Below are positions 1 to 6,886 of a DNA stretch of 7,884 nt, piece after piece (the first letter of the stretch is position 1; each line of letters starts with the position of its first letter). The stretch is taken from assembly GCA_003448835.1 (NCBI GenBank), contig DLXM01000100.1:1-7884 (forward strand), written 5' to 3'. The DNA comes from Bacteroidota bacterium. Its GTDB lineage: Bacteria > Bacteroidota > Rhodothermia > Balneolales > HLUCCA01. The position numbers were made by a program, and so were the translations under genes. Below the pieces are notes generated by a model. That model had not been told where the DNA came from, searched no databases, and saw nothing but the letters and a program-made list of their open reading frames with translations.

Positions 1-1685
1 TAGATCCAATGACTGCGCAACTTCTGGGTATCGCTTTTTGTGTCGAGCCCGGCAAAGCATATTATGTTTCAAAAACCGATGAAGGGTTAACGACGGATGT
101 AATTGTAGCTGGATTGAAAACTCTGTTCTCACGAACAGATGTGATGTTCATAGCTCATAATTATAAGTACGACTACATGATTCTTTCTCGACATGGTGTT
201 AAAATCCGGGGTAAAATATTTGACACTATGATTGCCGGTTATTTAGTTGATCCCGCTCAACAACTTAAGATGGATTCGCTTTCGATAAAATATCTGGACT
301 ATTCTCCTATTTCAATTGAAGAATTAATTGGTTCCGGGAAGAAGCAGATTTCAATGAGTGAGGTCGATTTAAATCGAGTAGCTGAATATGCATCAGAGGA
401 TGCTGATATCACATTTCAGTTGTATTTAATCTTGAAAGAAATCCTTACTAAAGATGATTTGAACGGGGTCGCTCATGATATAGAGTTTCCTTTAGCCCGG
501 GTTTTATCAAATATGGAACTTCACGGGATACTAATTGATAAAGAAATGTTATCAGGATTTTCTGAAGTTATCACAGTTGAATTACTTGAACTGGAAAAAC
601 AGATTTATGAACAGGCTGGGACAGAATTTAATATCAATTCACCACAGCAACTTGGTGAAATCCTCTTCAAAAAGATGAAATTACCTTCCGGTAAGAAAAC
701 AGCAACCGGAAAATACTCGACATCTGAAGCTGTTCTTTCCGATTTAGCAGTTAAATATGAATTACCTGCCAGAATTCTGGAATTTAGGTCACTTGCAAAA
801 TTACGGTCTACTTATATCGATGCCTTGCCTCCTTTAGTCAATGCTGAAACAGGTAGAATTCATACCAGTTATAATCAAACTGTTGCTGCTACCGGCAGAT
901 TGTCGTCATCGAATCCAAATTTACAAAACATTCCTATCCGAACTGAACGAGGACGAGAGATTCGAAAGGCTTTTGTTCCTGCACCTGGTTTTAAACTGCT
1001 TTCTGCCGATTATTCACAAGTTGAATTAAGAGTAATAGCATCAATCTCCGGTGATGAGTCTATGTCAGCGGCTTTTAAGAATGATGAAGATATCCATGCC
1101 AGAACCGCTAAAGAAATTTTTGGGCTATCAGATACTGATCAAGTGGACAGAGAACAACGCAGGAAAGCCAAGGAAGTGAATTTTGGTATACCTTACGGTG
1201 TGAGTGCTTTTGGATTAGCTTCGCGTTTAGGGATGGGAAATAATGAAGCCAAAGAAATCATTGACGAGTATTTCAGGAGATTTCCGGGGATTAAAACATA
1301 CATCGACTCGACAATTGAATTTGCACGTGAACACGGTTATGTGAAAACTCTGGCAGGAAGGCGTAGATATATCCCGGATATTAAAGCACCCAATTTTAAC
1401 ATTCGAAGTTTTGCCGAACGAACGGCTATAAATATGCCAATACAAGGGACTGCAGCTGATTTAATCAAAATGGCTATGATTAAAATTGAAGACAAGTTCA
1501 CTGAATTAGAGTTGAAATCACGGATGCTACTACAAGTTCATGATGAACTTGTATTTGAGGTTCATGAGGATGAAACCGACCAAGTTCAGGTATTAATCCA
1601 GGAGTGTATGGAATCTGCAATGTCGCTGGCGGTCCCGTTAAAAGTTGAGATGGGGATAGCAGATAATTGGCTGGACGCTCATTAA
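1..1685 (+). CDS. polA: DNA polymerase I, 3'-5' exonuclease and polymerase domains (5' end cut by window edge)
   Basis: Family A DNA polymerase, which fills gaps in excision repair and replaces RNA primers on the lagging strand. The reading frame is open to the left edge, and the first residues, D-P-M, are the usual continuation of the exonuclease I motif (DTETTSL in relatives). The ATG at 9 is therefore internal, and roughly the first 350-370 residues (5'-nuclease domain and Exo I) lie outside. Numbering from that Met, Exo II is HNYKYD (D55) and Exo III is YASED (Y127, D131), so proofreading looks intact. Polymerase motif A is LLSADYSQVELR (D334). Motif B holds R384, K388, F392 and Y396, aligning with E. 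coli R754, K758, F762 and Y766. Motif C is QVHDELVFEV (D512, E513). The C-terminus NWLDAH is typical of a complete end. One oddity is a proline (P395) in motif B, NFGIPYG. It is convergent with rsgA. The identification is very secure. Confidence 0.98.
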   Translation, partial: DPMTAQLLGIAFCVEPGKAYYVSKTDEGLTTDVIVAGLKTLFSRTDVMFIAHNYKYDYMILSRHGVKIRGKIFDTMIAGYLVDPAQQLKMDSLSIKYLDYSPISIEELIGSGKKQISMSEVDLNRVAEYASEDADITFQLYLILKEILTKDDLNGVAHDIEFPLARVLSNMELHGILIDKEMLSGFSEVITVELLELEKQIYEQAGTEFNINSPQQLGEILFKKMKLPSGKKTATGKYSTSEAVLSDLAVKYELPARILEFRSLAKLRSTYIDALPPLVNAETGRIHTSYNQTVAATGRLSSSNPNLQNIPIRTERGREIRKAFVPAPGFKLLSADYSQVELRVIASISGDESMSAAFKNDEDIHARTAKEIFGLSDTDQVDREQRRKAKEVNFGIPYGVSAFGLASRLGMGNNEAKEIIDEYFRRFPGIKTYIDSTIEFAREHGYVKTLAGRRRYIPDIKAPNFNIRSFAERTAINMPIQGTAADLIKMAMIKIEDKFTELELKSRMLLQVHDELVFEVHEDETDQVQVLIQECMESAMSLAVPLKVEMGIADNWLDAH

Positions 1686-1689
1686 TTGA

Positions 1690-2604
1690 TTACTTGTTCA
1701 ACGATTCGAAGATGTGCAAATAGGAGAGATATCTGGAAGGATTGATGAGCTTATTTTCATATGCTTCCATTACAGCACAGCCGGGTTCGTGGATATGAGT
1801 ACAATTATAATACCTGCATTGCATCCGTAAATCTTTCATTTCTACATAGAAATTAGACAGATCATAAGCGTCGATATCTACCAGTCCAAATTCTCTGATT
1901 CCGGGAGTGTCGACCACAAAAGTTCCAGGTGAAATTGTGATCAATTCAGAAAATGTAGTCGTGTGCTTACCTTTATTCGAGAAATTTGAGATTTCTCCAG
2001 TTGTCAAATTCAAACTTGGATTCAAAACATTCAGGATACTGGTTTTACCCGTACCTGATGGCCCCATCAATGTGACCGTTTTTCCCTCGATAATATTTCG
2101 AAGGTCTTGAATCAAATTAGGGTCGATGGTAGATATAGCTACTACTTGATAACCCAGTTTATCATACATTATTTTCAGATCCTGGACAGCATTCTTGTCA
2201 CCGTCTTTGGCAAGATCCATTTTGTTGATAACAATAAGGGGAGGCACATCATTTGCTTCACAAGTAATCAAAAAACGATCAATGAGTCCGGTTTTGAATT
2301 CCGGGCGTTTCACTGATTGGACTAAAATGCCCAAATCAATATTTGCCGCCATTATTTGTTGTCCACGCCGACCATGCGTTGCAAGGCGGGTAATCATATT
2401 TCTGCGTTTTTGAATGTCTTGAATGACCCCGGTTTGATCAGATTGGATATCAACTCCAACGCGATCACCAACAGCGACCGGATTAGTTTGGTCTAACTCT
2501 TCAAGACGTAATTTTCCCGGAAGACGGCACGAAATGGTTTCACCGTCATCCAGAAAAACTATATACCAACTACCTGTAGATTTTATGATTCTTCCGCTTT
2601 TCAA
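1690..2604 (-). CDS. rsgA: Ribosome small-subunit biogenesis GTPase RsgA (YjeQ/YloQ), TTG start
   Basis: Circularly permuted GTPase that acts late in 30S subunit maturation and is stimulated by the ribosome. The 304-residue protein has the expected order: an N-terminal OB-fold beginning KSTGSWY (residues 8-14) and including NPVAVGDRV (41-49); then permuted G motifs, G4 NKMD (127-130), G1 GPSGTGKT (181-188), switch I GKHTTT (212-217) and G3 DTPG (232-235). A C-terminal zinc-binding motif has C263, C268, H270 and C276, the same spacing as E. coli C297/C302/H304/C310. The start codon is TTG: no ATG or GTG occurs between it and the lon stop, and the frame is open back to that stop. The TTG also places the KSTGSWY block at its normal distance from the N-terminus. 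No Shine-Dalgarno sequence precedes it. The gene lies 51 bp downstream of lon on the same strand, so co-transcription is likely. Confidence 0.97.
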   Translation of the reverse strand: MKSGRIIKSTGSWYIVFLDDGETISCRLPGKLRLEELDQTNPVAVGDRVGVDIQSDQTGVIQDIQKRRNMITRLATHGRRGQQIMAANIDLGILVQSVKRPEFKTGLIDRFLITCEANDVPPLIVINKMDLAKDGDKNAVQDLKIMYDKLGYQVVAISTIDPNLIQDLRNIIEGKTVTLMGPSGTGKTSILNVLNPSLNLTTGEISNFSNKGKHTTTFSELITISPGTFVVDTPGIREFGLVDIDAYDLSNFYVEMKDLRMQCRYYNCTHIHEPGCAVMEAYENKLINPSRYLSYLHIFESLNK

Positions 2605-2655
2605 TGAGATAAAATCAAATTTGGATTGAATTCTATAAAAACTACGAATAAACGA

Positions 2656-5139
2656 TTACACTTTGTCAGATTTCTCCAATTTTATGGATTTAAATCGTTT
2701 AGCAGGGTCCATTATGGGGTCTTTTTCAAGAACTTCATCAAATAATTGATTCATTCTGTCCAGATATGTGAAACTGAGTCCTTCAATAACATCGTGCTCG
2801 ATTTCAAGGACATCTTTTTCATTTTTCTTCGGTAATAAAACATGTTTTATACCGGCTCTTCTTGCTGCCAGTACTTTTTCTTTGATACCTCCAACTGGCA
2901 ATACCGCACCACGAAGCGTGATTTCACCGGTTAGTGCAACGGAGCTTTTTACTTTGCGTTGAGTAAAAATGGATGTCATTGCTGAAAGAATTGAAACACC
3001 CGCAGATGGGCCGTCCTTTGGTACCGATCCGGCCGGGACATGCAAGTGAAGATCCCATTCTGTAAATGCGGTTGAGGGTATTCCGAGGGAATCTGCATTT
3101 GTTTTCAGATATGATTGAGCTAAAATTGCAGACTCTTTCATCACGTCGCCCAATTGGCCTGTAATGGTTAACTTACCACTACCTCGCGAAGCACTTGCCT
3201 CAATAAATAAGATGTCACCACCAAATGGTGTCCAGGCGAGGCCTGTAGCAACTCCCGGCACAGTTGTTCTTTCAGCAACATCAGAGTAATATTTTCGCAT
3301 TCCTAAATAGGATTCAACTTCTTTAACTCCAACAGTTTCAGCTTCAATTTCCTCAGCAGCAACTTTACTGGCAACTCCACGAATTACGGAGCCAATTTCG
3401 CGGTTTAGATTTCTTACACCTGATTCACGGGTGTATCCATCAATAACCGCTTTAATTCCACTATCTGATATCTTGAACTGTTTTTTAGTCAGACCATTTT
3501 CCTGGATTTGATCCGGGACCAGATATTTTTTGGCGATTTCAAGTTTCTCTTCCAGGGTGTATCCGCTCAGATAAATGATCTCCATTCGATCTCTCAACGG
3601 TGCTGGTATTGTTTCCAGACTGTTTGCTGTTGCTATGAACATAACGCGTGAAAGATCATATTCCAGCTCCAGATAATTATCGTAGAAGGAATTATTTTGC
3701 TCCGGATCCAGTACTTCAAGCAGAGCAGAGGTTGGATCACCCCGGTAGGACATCCCGACTTTGTCAATTTCATCCAGCATCATAACGGGGTTTCCGGTGC
3801 CGGTTTTTTTGAGATTTTGAATAATTCGCCCGGGAAGTGCACCAATATATGTACGTCGGTGACCACGAATTTCAGCCTCGTCCTGCAGTCCACCAAGACT
3901 AAATCTGGCAAATTCGCGATTTAAAGCACGTGCAATTGATTTACCTAAAGAAGTTTTTCCAACACCTGGTGGACCATAAAAGCATAATATTGGAGCTTTC
4001 ATGTCATTTTTTAACTTCAATACCGATAAATACTCAATGATTCTTTTTTTGACCTTTTCGAGTCCGTAGTGATCTTCTTCCAGTACTTTTCGGGCATATT
4101 TGAGATCAATTTTATCTTCAGAGAATTTTAACCAAGGCAGGTCGAGAATCCATTCAACATAATTATAGATCACTCCATAATTTGGTGCAGAAGCCGGAGT
4201 TCTTTCCAATCGTTGCAATTCTTTATCCAGGATAATCCGCACATTTTCGGGTAGTTTTTTTGCGGCTGCCCGAACTTTTAGTTTCTTGACATCTTCTTGT
4301 TCACTATCCTCGCCCAGAGCCTCCTGAATAGCTTTTAATTGGTGTCTGAGGTAGTAATCCCGCTGTTGTTGGTCAATATCGGTCTTAACCTTAGATCGAA
4401 TCTCCTGACTTAAATTCAGAACTTGCAATTCTTTGTTCAGGAATCCCATAACTGTTTCAAGACGTTGTGAAAATCCCTGGATTTGAAGGATTTTTTGTTT
4501 CTCTTCAATACTGATATTCAAATTTGATGAAATGAAATTCAGTAAGAATGTCGGACTATTGATGTTATTCAGAGCTAATGCCGCCTCAGAAGGAAGGTTT
4601 GGCGAAAGATTTACGATTTGAATGGATGTTTCCTTGATTGAGCGCATGGAAGCATCTAATTCAACTCCTGACATATCCTGAACATTTTTAAAATGCTCAA
4701 CTTCAGCTAAAAAATAGGGTTCAGTTTTTACATAGCGTTTGATTTTGAAAACACTCTTCCCCTGGATGACAATAGACTTACTACCATCTGGCATTTTAAT
4801 TAATTTCAAAATTTGTGCTACGGTACCAATTTCATATAAATCGGCAGGTTCCGGATCTTCCTGGTCTTTATTTCGCTGAGTAATTATTCCAATAGTGCGA
4901 TGTGAATCGTATGCTTGTTTAACCAGTTCGAGAGAACGATCTCTACCAACCGTGATTGGGATAACAACACCCGGGAAAAGCACGGTGTTCTTAAGAGGTA
5001 AAATGGGTAAGTTTTCAGGTATATCAGATTCACTTAATCGTCGCTCTTCTTCTTCAGATAACAATGGAATCGCTTGTTCAAAATCCTGAAAATCTTCTTC
5101 GGACATATATTGAAAACTTTCTTCGTTAAATAATTTCAT
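2656..5139 (-). CDS. lon: ATP-dependent protease Lon (class LonA)
   Basis: Cytoplasmic hexameric AAA+ serine protease that degrades misfolded and regulatory proteins. From the chosen ATG the protein has 827 residues, somewhat longer than E. coli Lon (784) because of an acidic N-terminal extension rich in Glu and Ser. In order come the N-terminal substrate-binding LON domain, starting LPILPLKNTVLFPGV (about 44-58); a helical region with the YYLRHQLKAIQEALGE block (about 262-277); Walker A GPPGVGKT (389-396); Walker B MMLDEID (D456, E457); and the protease domain with catalytic S712 in PKDGPSAG and K755 in GGIKEK. The 43-residue Ser-Lys spacing equals that of E. coli S679/K722. All catalytic residues are present. 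An upstream in-frame TTG at 5205 would add 22 residues (VQNLYLHQ...), but these lack family likeness and overlap a candidate promoter, so I prefer ATG 5139. ATG 5106 (MSEEDFQ) is also possible. rsgA follows 51 bp downstream. Confidence 0.96.
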   Translation of the reverse strand: MKLFNEESFQYMSEEDFQDFEQAIPLLSEEEERRLSESDIPENLPILPLKNTVLFPGVVIPITVGRDRSLELVKQAYDSHRTIGIITQRNKDQEDPEPADLYEIGTVAQILKLIKMPDGSKSIVIQGKSVFKIKRYVKTEPYFLAEVEHFKNVQDMSGVELDASMRSIKETSIQIVNLSPNLPSEAALALNNINSPTFLLNFISSNLNISIEEKQKILQIQGFSQRLETVMGFLNKELQVLNLSQEIRSKVKTDIDQQQRDYYLRHQLKAIQEALGEDSEQEDVKKLKVRAAAKKLPENVRIILDKELQRLERTPASAPNYGVIYNYVEWILDLPWLKFSEDKIDLKYARKVLEEDHYGLEKVKKRIIEYLSVLKLKNDMKAPILCFYGPPGVGKTSLGKSIARALNREFARFSLGGLQDEAEIRGHRRTYIGALPGRIIQNLKKTGTGNPVMMLDEIDKVGMSYRGDPTSALLEVLDPEQNNSFYDNYLELEYDLSRVMFIATANSLETIPAPLRDRMEIIYLSGYTLEEKLEIAKKYLVPDQIQENGLTKKQFKISDSGIKAVIDGYTRESGVRNLNREIGSVIRGVASKVAAEEIEAETVGVKEVESYLGMRKYYSDVAERTTVPGVATGLAWTPFGGDILFIEASASRGSGKLTITGQLGDVMKESAILAQSYLKTNADSLGIPSTAFTEWDLHLHVPAGSVPKDGPSAGVSILSAMTSIFTQRKVKSSVALTGEITLRGAVLPVGGIKEKVLAARRAGIKHVLLPKKNEKDVLEIEHDVIEGLSFTYLDRMNQLFDEVLEKDPIMDPAKRFKSIKLEKSDKV

Positions 5140-5163
5140 TAAAAATCGTGTTACGTTGGTGAG

Positions 5164-5193
5164 ATAATATCTTTCTACTTGGTGTAGATACAA
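5164..5193 (-). promoter_or_regulatory. Candidate promoter for lon
   Basis: On the minus strand a TATTAT hexamer (5164-5169, five of six matches to TATAAT) sits 18 bp downstream of TTGTAT (5188-5193, keeps only the TTG of TTGACA). Transcription would begin near 5157, leaving a leader of about 18 bases before the ATG at 5139, with no Shine-Dalgarno sequence. If correct, it rules out the longer TTG-initiated form of Lon. The -35 match is weak and AT-rich DNA yields such hexamers often, so this is tentative. Confidence 0.3.
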
Positions 5194-5213
5194 ATTTTGA
5201 ACCAAAAAAATTC

Positions 5214-5225
5214 AATTGTACAATT
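5214..5225. repeat. Perfect 12-bp palindrome upstream of lon
   Basis: AATTGTACAATT is identical to its own reverse complement. It lies 75-86 bases upstream of the lon ATG and next to the nested inverted repeat at 5228-5264. On the minus strand it is followed two bases later by an A and seven Ts (the T run is 5204-5210), so it could be an operator half-site or part of a weak transcription end. As a hairpin it would be very weak because it is nearly all A/T. Confidence 0.45.
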
Positions 5226-5227
5226 AG

Positions 5228-5264
5228 TCATGCAATCGCCACTTAATGTGGCATATTTACATGA
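5228..5264. repeat. Nested inverted repeat between the barrel gene and lon
   Basis: The inner arms GCCAC (5238-5242) and GTGGC (5248-5252) flank a 5-base loop. Outer arms TCATG (5228-5232) and CATGA (5260-5264) share nearly the same centre (5245 versus 5246), separated from the inner arms by 5 and 7 bases. The inner stem is the only GC-rich stretch in the spacer. It is about 40-75 bases downstream of the barrel-gene stop and 90-125 bases upstream of the lon ATG. A weak terminator for the upstream gene or a repressor/activator site for lon are both possible. No T-tract follows directly, which argues against a standard intrinsic terminator. Confidence 0.45.
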
Positions 5265-5267
5265 TAC

Positions 5268-5278
5268 GGTTTAAAACC
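5268..5278. repeat. Short dyad GGTTTAAAACC
   Basis: Arms GGTTT and AAACC surround a single central base. It lies on the barrel-gene side of the nested inverted repeat, roughly mirroring the palindrome at 5214-5225 about the shared centre. It is too short to interpret alone and is listed because it belongs to the dyad cluster. Confidence 0.3.
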
Positions 5279-5301
5279 TGACAAAACGACATGATTTTAT
5301 G

Positions 5302-6813
5302 TTAAAATCGTACCGCAACTGTACCAACATTCATCAGTACAGGTCTGAAATCATTAGATGAGTCAATTTGTCGTGCGTAAGTTCCTGCTGAAAGAGAAAA
5401 ATACGCAGTATCCAGCCCAAGCCCGGCAGACAAAGTAACGGGTTCGTTTGAATGAAAAATAACACCACTTCTGATATCAAATATTGAAAATAGTGTGATT
5501 TCATTTCCAACATGTAATGTTCTGAATTCGGGTTGGTTCAATGTATTGTTGGAATGCTGTTTGTATTCGACTGCAAAAAGTACTTGATCCAGTTTCAACC
5601 CAACACCGGCTGTAATTGATGAAGGTAGTAGTTTATTTATCCGGGAATCCTGACCCGACAAATTATCATAAAAATGAGGCTGATTGTAATTTGAAAAATA
5701 AACAAAATCGGACATCGTACCAGTATATTCTCTATCAATTGGTCCCGTTGAAAACTCACTGGAATCAGATTGAGACTGGGATTTTGAGCTGAGTATCGAT
5801 GATTCCTTGTTGTACGATACAAACCCAATATCCTGAACAGCAACTGAAAAACTCAGGTGATAGTCAGAATCGATTCGATTGTCAGATTTCAAGTTGATTT
5901 TATCACCCATAATAATTCTCCAGGTAAATCCTGCATCAAATCCAAAGCCAACCCCATTAATATCGAAATAATCGGGTGTAATATTAAGGTTTGCCGAATT
6001 TCCAGTAGTGGGAAGTTTTTTTATAGTTGCGGCATACTCACCAGTTAAATACGCTACATAACTGTGTTTATAATTCAATAAATCAGGATTTGACTCATTC
6101 CAGGTGTACGTAGCGTCCATTTTTTGCTGCATAAAACTTACCGGGAGAATGAGTTTTGGATTTATTCCAAGATAAATGTTACTTCGTGAACCAAGTAACC
6201 CACTTATCAGATCTTGTTCCCATGCAACTGCAAACGACACCTCATGCCAAATCGATTGATTATGGTTTAAACTACGATCTAATAAGTACACATCATCCAC
6301 GTTTTTGAACTTTGGATCGTACCAACCACGACCTATTTCAACGAAAGATTGCCCTCTGAGGCGATGGTTGAACGATAAAGCATAATTCAATGCTTTATAA
6401 CTAATTCCAATAGTTTGAAAATCGAATAAATATTCGTTATGTGATCGGATTTCATCACTACCAAACCATTTTTTTAAAAGTTGATTAGCATCAACAACGG
6501 TTAAATATCCGGTTGATGTTGGCTGTGAATCAAATGGTGTGAAGTAATTTCTGGGGGTTGAAATGAATTCTGATGAGTACCCTTTGTTATAATAATGACT
6601 ACCATGAAGTAAATTTATATTCCATTTACCTGGACCATCATATAACATCAGATTTGCAGGATTAATAAAAGAAGCCTGTGAATCAGTTACATGAGTAATT
6701 CCCGTATCGCCCATACCTACATTTCCTGCACTGAAATAGGCTTGAGAGAATGCTGAAATCGGTATCAGCATTAGCAAAATCAAGAAAATAAATTTTGAAG
6801 GCGTTTTGAGCAT
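5302..6813 (-). CDS. Secreted outer-membrane beta-barrel protein of unknown function (PorV/FadL-like N-terminus)
   Basis: A 503-residue protein of no recognised specific function. The N-terminus is a clear Sec signal peptide: positive residues K3 and K7, a hydrophobic core at 8-20, and a probable signal peptidase I cut after A-F-S at residue 23. The mature protein begins with GNVGMGDTGITHVTDSQ (about 30-46) and NPANL (51-55), the pattern seen at the start of PorV/PorQ- and FadL-type barrels (GMGGAG...NPA). The rest alternates polar and aromatic/hydrophobic residues in strand-like blocks (for example LGLDTAYFSLSAGTYA). It ends VGTVAVRF, with the C-terminal Phe expected of a barrel-assembly (BAM) signal. 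I infer an outer-membrane barrel. It could belong to a DUF5723-like Bacteroidota family, but I cannot confirm that. The ATG at 6813 places the signal peptide at the N-terminus. It lies between uvrD (73 bp upstream) and lon (162 bp to its ATG), probably with its own promoter. Confidence 0.85.
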   Translation of the reverse strand: MLKTPSKFIFLILLMLIPISAFSQAYFSAGNVGMGDTGITHVTDSQASFINPANLMLYDGPGKWNINLLHGSHYYNKGYSSEFISTPRNYFTPFDSQPTSTGYLTVVDANQLLKKWFGSDEIRSHNEYLFDFQTIGISYKALNYALSFNHRLRGQSFVEIGRGWYDPKFKNVDDVYLLDRSLNHNQSIWHEVSFAVAWEQDLISGLLGSRSNIYLGINPKLILPVSFMQQKMDATYTWNESNPDLLNYKHSYVAYLTGEYAATIKKLPTTGNSANLNITPDYFDINGVGFGFDAGFTWRIIMGDKINLKSDNRIDSDYHLSFSVAVQDIGFVSYNKESSILSSKSQSQSDSSEFSTGPIDREYTGTMSDFVYFSNYNQPHFYDNLSGQDSRINKLLPSSITAGVGLKLDQVLFAVEYKQHSNNTLNQPEFRTLHVGNEITLFSIFDIRSGVIFHSNEPVTLSAGLGLDTAYFSLSAGTYARQIDSSNDFRPVLMNVGTVAVRF

Positions 6814-6847
6814 GTGATAAAATCAAACGGGTTAACTCAATCCTAAC

Positions 6848-6877
6848 AATATAAACACTAATTTCGATACTGCTCAA
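6848..6877 (-). promoter_or_regulatory. Candidate promoter for the barrel-protein gene
   Basis: On the minus strand TTGAGC (6872-6877, four of six matches to TTGACA) is followed after 18 bp by TATATT (6848-6853, five of six matches to TATAAT). Transcription would start near 6841, giving a leader of about 28 bases to the ATG at 6813. It falls wholly in the 73-bp spacer after the uvrD stop, which fits separate expression of an envelope gene downstream of a repair gene. It rests on consensus matching alone. Confidence 0.35.
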
Positions 6878-6886
6878 TGAATGTGA

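Noticed and set aside
9..11. ATG at 9 as the polA start
   Set aside because: The frame is open to the left edge and the preceding codons encode D-P, part of a conserved Pol I block. The protein would also lack Exo I and the 5'-nuclease domain. The gene is cut by the window edge, not naturally truncated.
1227..1445. Antisense open frame within polA, and similar 60-75-codon frames inside rsgA, lon, the barrel gene and uvrD
   Set aside because: Each lies entirely or almost entirely in another frame of a well-supported gene, and its translation shows no domain-like or conserved pattern.
5140..5205. Extra 22 codons of lon from TTG 5205
   Set aside because: The residues have no likeness to Lon N-termini known to me, the codon is weak, and the stretch overlaps a candidate promoter. 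ATG 5139 is more plausible.
5204..5252. Intrinsic terminator for the barrel gene from the GCCAC/GTGGC hairpin and downstream T run
   Set aside because: The stem is only 5 bp and the T run lies about 28 bases beyond it on the transcribed strand, so it does not fit a standard hairpin-plus-T-tract terminator. It is kept only as part of the dyad cluster.
6683..6877. 64-codon minus-strand frame overlapping the barrel-gene start and its upstream spacer
   Set aside because: It runs through the signal-peptide region in another frame, has no initiation signal or recognisable composition, and would cover the candidate promoter.
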